From assembly GCA_946220865.1 (NCBI GenBank), contig CAMJYM010000031.1, positions 1-12,088 of the forward strand: DNA of 12,088 nucleotides, read 5' to 3'. Of this stretch, positions 1-7,400 are shown in pieces; the stretch's first letter is position 1, and each line of letters starts with the position of its first letter. Both the position numbers and the translations under genes were made by a program. The DNA is from an uncultured Clostridia bacterium. Its GTDB lineage: Bacteria; Bacillota; Clostridia; Saccharofermentanales; DTU023. The notes below the pieces were generated by a model. It searched no databases. It was not told the DNA's origin and worked only from the letters and a program-made list of their open reading frames with translations.

Positions 1-45
1 GTAAAAGGTAAGGTTGTAAATCTGGTGATTAATAAAACGAATTAA
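1..45 (+). CDS. Possible 3' end of a gene entering from the left edge
   Basis: Reading from base 1, one frame stays open for 14 codons (VKGKVVNLVINKTN) and ends in TAA at 43-45; the other two plus-strand frames stop almost at once. The terminator at 129-164 would suit a gene ending here. Fourteen residues are far too few to name a family, and an open frame of this length is common by chance, so this is a weak call. Confidence 0.2.
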   Translation, partial: VKGKVVNLVINKTN

Positions 46-128
46 GAACAAATGCGGCAAATGGGCATACTTTTATGCCGTGACCACTATTCCTGAAAGC
101 GCGCCAGCACTTTGACCTAAATTAAAAG

Positions 129-164
129 ACCTCCGCAAATTTCTTACCAGTCGATTGCGGAGGT
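129..164. terminator. Probable bidirectional intrinsic terminator
   Basis: ACCTCCGCAA (129-138) and TTGCGGAGGT (155-164) form a perfect 10-bp stem around a 16-base loop. On the plus strand the stem is followed by TTTGTTCTGT. On the minus strand it is followed by CTTTTAATTT. Both tails are U-rich enough to end transcription, so the element may serve a plus-strand gene left of the window and the minus-strand ade transcript. Confidence 0.6.
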
Positions 165-200
165 TTGTTCTGTAACTTATGGCTATTGAATTTTATTTTG

Positions 201-231
201 CCTCGCTTGAATTATGGCCGTTCAAGCGGGG
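201..231. repeat. 11-bp inverted repeat (hairpin)
   Basis: CCTCGCTTGAA (201-211) pairs with TTCAAGCGGGG (221-231) around a 9-base loop, with one mismatch position that is G-U on one strand. Neither strand has a U-run after the stem, so it is not a standard terminator. It may be mRNA 3'-end structure of ade or leftover from the rearrangement that left the ade fragment next to it. Confidence 0.45.
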
Positions 232-288
232 AAATTGCGTGGACGGCTTTGTTCCTACGCGATGCTCCAGCTCAATTTGCTGACAAAT

Positions 289-392
289 TTATTGGGATTC
301 CCAAGGACGAACAGTGAACGCAGAACGGAAGCGGGGGACATCAATGAGTCCCATATCCGTGAGGTTCAGCTCAGAAATCCCGGAAGAGATAT
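289..392 (-). pseudogene. Decayed 3' end of a second adenine deaminase gene
   Basis: The minus strand of about 327-392 reads ISELNLTDMGLIDVPRFRS, closely matching the C-terminus of the intact neighbour (IPELKLTDMGLFDVTRFSF). At the base level 327-392 aligns with 433-498 at roughly four of five positions, with one missing base near 379 that breaks the upstream frame. The fragment frame runs on to a TAA at 289-291. Many differences fall in third codon positions, so this copy diverged while still coding and is not a fresh duplication. It lies directly downstream of the intact gene on the same strand. The likely origin is a tandem pair of ade paralogues of which one was deleted or merged by recombination. 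The rest of the gene is absent. Confidence 0.75.
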
Positions 393-402
393 GGCGCGAT
401 GA

Positions 403-2154
403 CTATTCTTCTGCTTCGAGCGGGATAAAGCTGAAGCGGGTGACGTCAAAGAGGCCCATATCGGTGAGTTTCAGCTCGGGAATGACGGGCAGAGACATAA
501 AGCAAAGGGTCATGACGGGCTCGATATGGGGGTTGACGCCGAGTTTTTCGACAGCGATGCGGTTGACTTCGGCGAGCTTTTCGGCAACCCATTCGCCGCT
601 CTGATCGCTCATGAGGCCAGCAATGGGCAGGGGCATTTCGCCCAGAATCTGGCCTTTGTTGACGAGAGCCACGCCTCCGCCCATACGCACGAGGGCTTCG
701 ACGGCGCAGGCCATGTCGTGGTCGTTGCGCCCGGCCACAATGACGTTGTGAGAATCGTGGGCGATGGAGAGGGCGACGGCGCCTTCTTTGAGGCCGTAAC
801 CTTTGAGCAGGCCGACGGCGACATTGCCGGTGAGCTTATGACGTTCGACCACGGCCACTTTGATGATGTCGGCAGAGGGATCGGTGATAAAATCGCCTGC
901 GGCGTTGCGTTGAACCTCCGCGATGGTGTTTTTGCTGAGCACACCGCCCGGCTGAATTTCGATCACATGGACGCGATCGCTTTTCAGGGGCAGGCGGAAG
1001 CGGGCTTCGGAGAAGTCTTTGAGGTGAACGGAGGCCTTGACGGCATGGTCGTCGGCGCGTTCGACGGGCAGGAGATAGCGGCCGTCGCGGGCGGCTTCGC
1101 GGCCATCGAGGAAGACCTGAACGGCTTTGAAATCTCGGAGGTCCTGCATCAGGGTGATGTCAGCCCGGCGTCCGGGAACGAGGGCTCCGCGGTCCTTGAG
1201 ACCAAAGGCCTCAGCGGTGTTCAGAGTGGCCATGCGGATGGCCGTGAGAGGATCCAGCCCTGCGCGCACGCAGCGGCGCAGATGGTCGTCCAGGTGGCCT
1301 TCGCTGAGAATGGTGTGAGCCTGCCGGTCGTCGGAGCAGAGGAGGCAACGGCGGCTGTTTTCGGCAGTGACTCCGGGCAGCAGACGGTCGAGGTCGTGGC
1401 AGGCGCTGCCGCGGCGCAGGAGGACAAACATGCCGCGGGCGATGCGCTCCTGCATCTCGGCCACGGTGCTGCACTCGTGGTCGGCGAGAATCCCGGCGGA
1501 GGCGTAAGCGTTCAGCGCTTTGCCGCTGAGGCCGGGGCTGTGGCCGTCGATCAGTTTGCCGCGATTTTTCGCGGCGAGCAGTTTATTCAGACTATCTTCG
1601 CTGGCATTGACGATGCCGGGAAAATTCATGAATTCAGCGAGGCCACGAAGCTCAGGATCTTCGAGAATTTCTACCATATCCTCAGCGGTGATCGTGGCTC
1701 CGGCGTGTTCAAAGGGCGTGGCGGGAACGCAGGAGGGCAGCAGGTATTCGATGTGCAGGGCTGCTTTGGCAGCGGCCCGGCGCATGTAGTCGAGGCCCTC
1801 ACGCCCCGCGACGTTGACAATTTCGTGGGGGTCGGCGATGAGGGTGCCGGTGCCCAGAGGCACGAGCAGGCGGCTCAGTTCTTCGGGCGTGCACATGGAG
1901 GATTCAACATGAATATGCGCGTCGATCAGGGCGGGCAGGGCATAGAGACCCTGGGCATCGATTTCGACTTCGCCTTCGTAAAGACCCGGGGCATCGGCAG
2001 CGGCAATCTGCTGGCCGGCGATGGCAATCTCGCCCTCACGGATCTCCCCGCTGCAAACGTCGACAATGCGGCAGTTTTTGATTAATAGGTCGGCTTTCAC
2101 GCGTCCGGCAGCCACATCCAGAAGATGCTTGAGGCTTTTAAAATTTTCTTTCAT
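403..2154 (-). CDS. ade: Adenine deaminase
   Basis: Converts adenine to hypoxanthine and ammonia in cytosolic purine salvage. The 583-residue length fits the bacterial AdeC/Ade family of the amidohydrolase superfamily (about 570-600). Visible in order: an N-terminal strand-rich part (residues 20-72); the metal-binding HxH in LIDAHIHVESS (H80, H82); DPHE at 109-112; SCVPATP at 141-147; GHSP at 204-207; DHE at 225-227; CSDDR at 273-277, holding the metal-ligand Asp; HLDD at 287-290; then the GALVPGRRADI return strand (about 323-333) and the family's own C-terminal domain, ending KLTDMGLFDVTRF. ATG at 2154 is preceded by GGAAGGA at a workable distance. It is separated from pyrBI by a terminator, so it is probably transcribed alone. 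It is followed directly by the fragment of a second copy. Confidence 0.95.
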   Translation of the reverse strand: MKENFKSLKHLLDVAAGRVKADLLIKNCRIVDVCSGEIREGEIAIAGQQIAAADAPGLYEGEVEIDAQGLYALPALIDAHIHVESSMCTPEELSRLLVPLGTGTLIADPHEIVNVAGREGLDYMRRAAAKAALHIEYLLPSCVPATPFEHAGATITAEDMVEILEDPELRGLAEFMNFPGIVNASEDSLNKLLAAKNRGKLIDGHSPGLSGKALNAYASAGILADHECSTVAEMQERIARGMFVLLRRGSACHDLDRLLPGVTAENSRRCLLCSDDRQAHTILSEGHLDDHLRRCVRAGLDPLTAIRMATLNTAEAFGLKDRGALVPGRRADITLMQDLRDFKAVQVFLDGREAARDGRYLLPVERADDHAVKASVHLKDFSEARFRLPLKSDRVHVIEIQPGGVLSKNTIAEVQRNAAGDFITDPSADIIKVAVVERHKLTGNVAVGLLKGYGLKEGAVALSIAHDSHNVIVAGRNDHDMACAVEALVRMGGGVALVNKGQILGEMPLPIAGLMSDQSGEWVAEKLAEVNRIAVEKLGVNPHIEPVMTLCFMSLPVIPELKLTDMGLFDVTRFSFIPLEAEE

Positions 2155-2189
2155 GCTTTTTCCTTCCGACTTTCTTACATGATGCTCTT

Positions 2190-2245
2190 GATGCTTCAGA
2201 TAGACATTATTTAAAGCTCATTTTACCATTTTTTGTGCAAGCTGC
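2190..2245 (-). promoter_or_regulatory. Likely ade promoter region (elements uncertain)
   Basis: This is the only AT-rich stretch between the pyrBI terminator and ade. The minus strand holds TTGCAC followed by TAAAAT and TTTAAAT motifs, but no pair has ideal 17-base spacing, so the exact -35/-10 cannot be fixed. A promoter is expected here because the terminator upstream should separate ade from pyrBI. Confidence 0.3.
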
Positions 2246-2403
2246 CTCAGGGCCGGCAGGAAAAGCGAGCGAGTGGCCAAACTGTGCCGATCCAGCGGCT
2301 GCGCCGCCTCGCAGAAGAACAGCTCAGAGGGGCGCCGCGCCATAACAGAAAAGAATCGCTCAGCTGCTCGGCGACAAAGTGCCGAAAATTGACAAGCAGA
2401 AAT

Positions 2404-2430
2404 AAAAAAGCGGCCCCGTTTGGAGCCGCC
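2404..2430 (-). terminator. Terminator of the pyrBI operon
   Basis: On the minus strand GCGGCTCC, loop AAAC and GGGGCCGC form an 8-bp stem (one G-U) followed by TTTTTTATTT. It starts about 23 bases after the pyrI stop codon, as expected for the end of the operon. Confidence 0.9.
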
Positions 2431-2452
2431 TTTATCCGGCTATCTGCCGGGC

Positions 2453-2875
2453 CTATTTTTCTTCGGCCCGGGTGTCGCAGTAGATGCAGCGATATGTGCC
2501 TTTTTCCTTGTCGGCCAGGCGGAAAACCTGCGGCAGCTCCTGCTCGATGGAGGAGATGCAGCGAGGGTTTTTGCAGCGGAGGACACCCTTCAGCGTCTGG
2601 GGCAGCTGGGGGTGAAATTTTTCGGCGCGCTCAGCGTTGTGGATGATATTGACGGTGATATGCGGATCGATGTAGCCGAGCAAGTCGAGATTGAGGTCGA
2701 TGACCTTGCCGATTTTGAGAATATCTTTCTTGCCCAGCTTGCTGGAGCTGGCGTTTTTGATGATGGCGACCTCGCAGTCCAACTGGTCGAGCTGCAGATA
2801 GTCGTAAATCTGCATGGCTTTGCCCGCGGGAATGTGGTCGATAACAATGCCTTCGGAAATGGTGCCGATAATCAT
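2453..2875 (-). CDS. pyrI: Aspartate carbamoyltransferase regulatory chain
   Basis: Regulatory subunit of aspartate transcarbamylase. It binds nucleotide effectors and links catalytic trimers into the allosteric holoenzyme. At 140 residues it is slightly shorter than the E. coli chain. The N-terminal nucleotide-binding domain runs to about residue 95 (GIVIDHIPAGKAMQIYDYL at 10-28; KNASSSKLGKKDILKI at 40-55; lysine 86 in the position of the E. coli effector-binding Lys94). The C-terminal zinc domain has all four ligands, C101-x4-C106 and C130-x2-C133. The gene begins 15 bases after the pyrB stop codon with its own AAGGAGG five bases before ATG, so both chains come from one mRNA and share the PyrR-type attenuator upstream of pyrB. 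Confidence 0.96.
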   Translation of the reverse strand: MIIGTISEGIVIDHIPAGKAMQIYDYLQLDQLDCEVAIIKNASSSKLGKKDILKIGKVIDLNLDLLGYIDPHITVNIIHNAERAEKFHPQLPQTLKGVLRCKNPRCISSIEQELPQVFRLADKEKGTYRCIYCDTRAEEK

Positions 2876-2890
2876 GTGAGCCTCCTTCGC

Positions 2891-3811
2891 TTAGGCCTTG
2901 GTGATGTGCAGGAGCTTCAGGATAAGCGCCATGCGGATGTATTTGCCGTTTTTCACCTGGCGGAAATAAGCGGCGCGGGGGTCGCTGTCGACCGCGGTGG
3001 AAATCTCGTTGACGCGGGGCAGGGGGTGCAGGATCGTAAGATCTTTTTTGGCCGTCCTGAGTTTTTCGGGCGTCAGGATATAGCTGTCTTTGAGGCGAAC
3101 ATAATCGGCTTCGTTGAAGAAGCGCTCGCGCTGCACGCGCGTCATATAAAGGATATCAAGCTGAGGCATGGCCTCCTCAAGGCTGCGCACTTCCTTATAG
3201 GGGATGTGCTGGCTTTCAAGGATGTCTTCACGGACAGATTCAGGGACGCGCAGTTCCTCGGGAGAAATCAGCACAAAACTGCAGCCTTCGTAACGGCTCA
3301 TGGCGGCGATCAGAGAATGAACCGTGCGGCCGAACTTGAGGTCGCCGCAGCAGCCGATGACCATATGGTCCATGCGGCCTTTTTCGCGCGCGATGGTAAT
3401 CATGTCGGTGAGCGTCTGCGTGGGGTGAAAGTGCCCGCCATCACCGGCATTGATGACCGGAATCTGCACGGCTGTGGAAGCCACATAAGGCGCGCCTTCT
3501 TTGGGATGACGCATGGCGATGATGTCCGCGAAACATTCCACGGTGCGGGCCGTGTCCGCGACGCTTTCGCCCTTGGCGGCCGAGCTGCTGTTGGCCTCGG
3601 AAAAGCCGATGATGGAGCCGCCAAGCTCCAGCATAGCCGATTCAAAGCTCAGGCGGGTGCGGGTGGAAGGCTCATAAAAGAGCGTTGCCAGTTTTTTACC
3701 TTCGCAGAGATGGGCGTAGTCCGCGGGATGATCAATGATGTCGAGAGCGGTGGTAATCAGCTCTTGAATTTCTTCCTTGGACAATTGCCGAATGTCGATT
3801 AAATCTTTCAT
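2891..3811 (-). CDS. pyrB: Aspartate carbamoyltransferase catalytic chain
   Basis: Joins carbamoyl phosphate and L-aspartate to give N-carbamoyl-L-aspartate, the first committed step of pyrimidine synthesis. The 306 residues match the family. Active-site parts visible: the carbamoyl-phosphate loop S49-T-R-T-R53; K80 in AAKGES (E. coli Lys84); R101 (Arg105); H129 and Q132 in HPTQ (His134, Gln137); R162 (Arg167); R225-x-Q227 (Arg229, Gln231); and the HPLPRVNEI loop at 262-270 (Leu267-Pro268). One oddity: the residue before the active-site His, usually Gln in GDGxxQHPTQ, is Phe (F128, codon TTT). ATG at 3811 follows AGGAGG by five to six bases. First gene of pyrBI, behind a PyrR-type attenuator and a strong promoter. 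Confidence 0.97.
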   Translation of the reverse strand: MKDLIDIRQLSKEEIQELITTALDIIDHPADYAHLCEGKKLATLFYEPSTRTRLSFESAMLELGGSIIGFSEANSSSAAKGESVADTARTVECFADIIAMRHPKEGAPYVASTAVQIPVINAGDGGHFHPTQTLTDMITIAREKGRMDHMVIGCCGDLKFGRTVHSLIAAMSRYEGCSFVLISPEELRVPESVREDILESQHIPYKEVRSLEEAMPQLDILYMTRVQRERFFNEADYVRLKDSYILTPEKLRTAKKDLTILHPLPRVNEISTAVDSDPRAAYFRQVKNGKYIRMALILKLLHITKA

Positions 3812-3863
3812 TCGAACCTCCTGTTTTTGTGATTTTCAGGAGAGAGTTGCTGCCGACAGGCAT

Positions 3864-3890
3864 AAAAAAATCCTGCTCGGAAGCAAGATT
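3864..3890 (-). terminator. Attenuator terminator in the pyrB leader
   Basis: On the minus strand AATCTTGCT, loop TCCG and AGCAGGATT form a 9-bp stem (one G-U) followed directly by a run of T, about 50 bases before the pyrB start. A terminator inside a leader, with its 5' arm also able to pair with an upstream segment (3945-3952), is the standard design of PyrR attenuation. Confidence 0.85.
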
Positions 3891-3952
3891 GGCAGAAAGA
3901 CACGAAGAATTCGTCTTCGCAGCGACAAAGCGCATGAAATTTGTCAATCTTG
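3884..3952 (-). promoter_or_regulatory. Antiterminator pairing of the pyrB leader
   Basis: CAAGATTG on the minus strand at 3945-3952 is exactly complementary to CAATCTTG at 3884-3891, which also forms most of the 5' arm of the terminator. The two structures therefore exclude each other. The upstream segment overlaps the end of the PyrR-binding loop, so PyrR binding should free the terminator. A smaller hairpin (GAAGACGAATTCTTC region, about 3900-3922) would sit inside the antiterminator. Confidence 0.75.
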
Positions 3953-3980
3953 TCGGCCTCTCCGGACCGTGCTTAAAGAT
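3945..3980 (-). promoter_or_regulatory. PyrR-binding anti-antiterminator loop
   Basis: The minus strand reads CTTTAAGCACGGTCCGGAGA then GGCCGACAAGATTG. This matches the known PyrR-binding consensus built around UCCxGAGAGGCU, with an upper stem CGG/CCG around UCCGGAGAGG. In the established mechanism, PyrR with UMP or UTP binds this hairpin, blocks the antiterminator and causes termination before pyrB. When uridine nucleotides are low the operon is read through. No pyrR gene is in the window. Confidence 0.82.
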
Positions 3981-3988
3981 CTGTCAGC

Positions 3989-4017
3989 ACGATAGCAGGC
4001 GGACGAAACAAAGTCAA
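3989..4017 (-). promoter_or_regulatory. Promoter of pyrBI
   Basis: On the minus strand TTGACT (4012-4017), a 17-base spacer and TATCGT (3989-3994) form a near-consensus vegetative promoter, helped by an extended -10 TG (TGCTATCGT). Transcription should begin near 3982-3984, just before the PyrR-binding hairpin, giving a leader of about 170 bases. Confidence 0.8.
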
Positions 4018-4020
4018 GGT

Positions 4021-4440
4021 ATTTTTCGATGGCAAGCTCTGTGTTCATTGCAAACGTAAGTTCATCTGATTTTAATAAAATGTTAATTGGCTTTTCCCTT
4101 TGTTTTAGTGTATGAAAAAACTCTTTTTTGACTTTTCCCCCTGGCCTGAAGGAAATAAAAAACCGCTCTTTTAATTTTTCTGTAACTCAGCAGAAATACA
4201 TGTCCCGGGAACTTAAAAATCCTGAGAACGCAAAAGGCCTGCTGTAACGGGCTTTTAACGCCTTCGTATGAAAACCCGCTTTGCTGACCCGGACATGAAA
4301 CTCAAATGTAAATGACATAAAACTGGCATTTAACTGTAATTGATAAGCCCCTGGCTTGTAACGACCAGGACCCACAATGGTCACAAAGCCATCACAGAGA
4401 TGGTATTCGCTCATTTAGCAAGGTTTTAACCTAGGAAGAG
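4021..4440. other. Divergent intergenic stretch upstream of the surface protein gene
   Basis: About 420 bases between the pyrBI promoter and the surface-protein gene with no convincing gene. The part 4060-4200 is AT-rich and must hold the plus-strand promoter, but I see no well-spaced -35/-10 pair (TTGGCT at about 4088 with TATGAA at about 4112 is the best, and weak). Imperfect hairpins are present: 4248-4258 with 4269-4278, and CCTGG (about 4350) with CCAGG. They could be leader RNA structure for the surface gene. The 75-codon minus-strand frame at 4187-4414 has no ribosome binding site. Confidence 0.4.
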
Positions 4441-4450
4441 AGAGAAGATT

Positions 4451-7400
4451 ATGAAAAGTAAATGGATCAGTGTATTCCTGAGTTTGTTTATGGTCCTCAG
4501 CCTTTTTGCTGTACCCATGCAGATTTGGGCAGAAGGCGACAGTGTTGAGGAGCAAGGAGAAGTTGCCCAGGAGGAAAATTTAAACTCAGGGGGCGGCACT
4601 ACGGGTAGCAGCACCACGGATGGCGGCGCTACGGGTGACGGCACTGCGGATAGCAGCACTACGGGTAGCGGCACCACGAATGGCAGCACTACAAATGACA
4701 GCACTGCGGAGGGCAACAAGAATACGCCTGTCGACGTTGACAATTCAAAGACGCCACCTACACCAGTAGGTGATCCGGCCACGACACCCGGTAGCGGGGG
4801 AAATGGCAATTATCATATTTTTATTTATTATGTTTTTGATGGCCCTGAACAAAAAGAAGCTGCGGAACGCTATCATGCAGAGATTATGCCTGGATGGGAT
4901 CGCGTTGAGGTCATACCTTCCCCTAATGTTGTTGGCTATACTCCTGATGCGCCCACTGTCACTTTAGATTTCAAAACATTTACCGGGGACACCGACATCT
5001 ATGTTAAGTATCAACCTAATATTGTTAATTACGAGATCCACCATCTGCTGGAAAATATCGCCCGAGATAAGTTTGAACTCGCCGCAGATAAAACTGTGGT
5101 AAAACAGGCGCCGGTGGATAGCTTGGTTACCGCTGAGCCATTAACTATCGAGGGTTTCACAGCTATTACTCCCTATCAGGAGGAGAAGGTCCCTGCCGAA
5201 GGAACACTCCAGCTTGAAGTAAAATACGAGCGCAATACGTATACTTTGAGCTATGACACGGACGGAGGTTCTTATATACCCTCTGAAATCCGAGCCTTCG
5301 AGGAAGCGCTGACCCCTCCTGCCGCCCCCACAAAGCCTGGATTCAACTTTGCTGGCTGGGAACCTGCTCTGCCTCAAACGATGCCTGCCCGGGACCTTGA
5401 AGTTAAAGCCAGGTGGGAACCTACAGAAGGTACGTCCTATAAGTTTGCTTACTATCTGCAAAATGCGGATGATGACAACTTCACACTCTTAGGTCTGGTA
5501 GATGCTGTGGGCAAGACAGGTGATTTAATTCAGATTCCACAGAGAGGCGATGGCCTGGGACACTTAGACTTATTCCCTATCAAGAACGATGCTTATGCTG
5601 CTTATGGTATTCCCACTTTGGTAAATAATCAAAGTGATTTTGAGAAATATTTTGTCTTTGATGAAAATAAAACTTCCAATGAAAATAAGGGTAAAAGAAT
5701 TGATGGCGATGGCAAAACGGTAGTACCCCTCTATTTTAATCGCCGAGTCTATACGATTGTCTTTGGCAATAATCCTTCGCACTTTAATGACCCCAATGAA
5801 TGGTTTCCCACGTTAAAAATAAATGGGGATAAATATGATCGGGACCACCTTTATACCATCCAGGTTCGTTACGGTGAAGATTATTCTGATCGGATGGTTA
5901 TGGCAGAAAATATCATCAATATCCCGGAGGGTCAAGCCTATTACAGACCCCTCTATGTTAAAGGGACTGGGTATGGATCATGGATGACCGCAAAGCCGCC
6001 TTACCGTTTCACGGCCCATATGGCTTATTGTGCTCCACAGACCGTCGTTAACCTTAGTCAGGATGAAAATTATCCCTTTACCCAATATATTGGTCTTAAT
6101 ATCGAAGGACAAAAAAAGACCCTGAAGGTGTGGGAGCATTTTCAGAAACTTGATGGGAGCTATGATGAATCAATTGAACCCATTCGCCAGGAAAATCTTG
6201 TGGACACTACCTGGTACTATACACCATCAAATTATGGGGGCTTTTACGCTGACGATGACAAGTTTGATTACTATAAACAAGTTGATCATTCGAATGGGGG
6301 TTTCTTAGCCCCTGGTCATGGTTTTCTTATTAGACGTAATGGCAAAGTTAGTCTAAATAAAGGTGATCAGATTCTGGATAAAAAAGGTAACGTTACAGGT
6401 ACCGTTACCGAAAATTATCCTGGAAATGTGGATGGTGAGGTCCATATTTACTACGCGAGGGAAAGTTACCCGGTAACGTTCTGGATTGACCCTGCCAAGG
6501 AGAGTAAAGACCTGGCTAAGAAGGTAATCTATGAGGGCGAGGTAAAACAGGCTTTGCCTGATTTATCGAAAATTAATGAAAATAAACCAGACAATCTCCC
6601 GTCCAATTATGAATTTAAGGGTTGGTATAAAGACCAGACCTTCAATGAAGGACAGAAACTGCCTGAAGATGCCAAGATGGAACCCAAGCCCCTTCAGCTC
6701 TTTGCCAAATGGGGTCCGCCGGAAGGCAATATTGCGGTCACCGTAGACCCAGATAATGGTAATTCGCCATCGACCATCACTGTGGCCTATGGTGCCAAGG
6801 TTGATAGAGCTCTGGCAGGAACGCCTGAAAAACCGGGTTACCAGTTTGTTGGCTGGTATATTCTGGAAGAAAATGGGAATATGAGCCAGTTATTTGACTT
6901 TAACAGGCCGATCACAGCTCCTCTAACTCTTAAGGCCAAGTATAGAGAAAATACTTCGACAAGCATTAGCGTCCAGTACTTAGGTCAGAATGGAAATCCT
7001 GTAGCGGATGAGGATAAGCATGAGAATCTGCCCATTGGCAAGGACTATACGTACAAGGCCAAAGTGGTAGAGGGGATGCTCCCGGATGCTATTTCCAAGA
7101 ATCTCAAGAGTAATCTTGTACCGGAGGAAAATGTCCTAAAATTCAATTATATCCCATTCACAAAAGTAGATTATACGGTAAAGTACATTGTACAAACGCT
7201 TGACGAACATGGCCAGGTGATTAAGGAAGAAGCCATTAAGGACGAGCGTACAGTGACCACCGATAAAAACGTGGTTACTGAAGAGGCTCCTAATATTCCG
7301 GGTTATGTTGCCCTGCAGGGCAAGCAGACGATCCCTCTGTCTCAACGCAAAGAAGACAACGTCATGGTCTTTTACTACCGCAAGGACAGCCCCGCTCAAG

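Noticed and set aside
214..402. 62-codon plus-strand frame downstream of ade
   Set aside because: It lies across the decayed ade fragment on the other strand and has no recognisable start signal.
526..2085. 519-codon plus-strand open frame opposite ade
   Set aside because: It mirrors the codon structure of a clearly real adenine deaminase; composition is Gly/Ala/Asp/Val/Phe-heavy with no motif, typical of an antisense frame in GC-rich coding DNA.
2420..3802. 460-codon plus-strand open frame opposite pyrBI
   Set aside because: Antisense shadow of two fully conserved genes, with no ribosome binding site or family match.
4187..4414. 75-codon minus-strand frame upstream of the surface gene
   Set aside because: No ribosome binding site, no family match, and it lies in a divergent promoter region. 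Kept only as a note that it stays open.
4190..4440. Cyclic-di-GMP or other riboswitch before the surface gene
   Set aside because: A short ACGCAAAAGGC stretch recalls the GEMM core, but the paired helices and the second conserved loop are absent.
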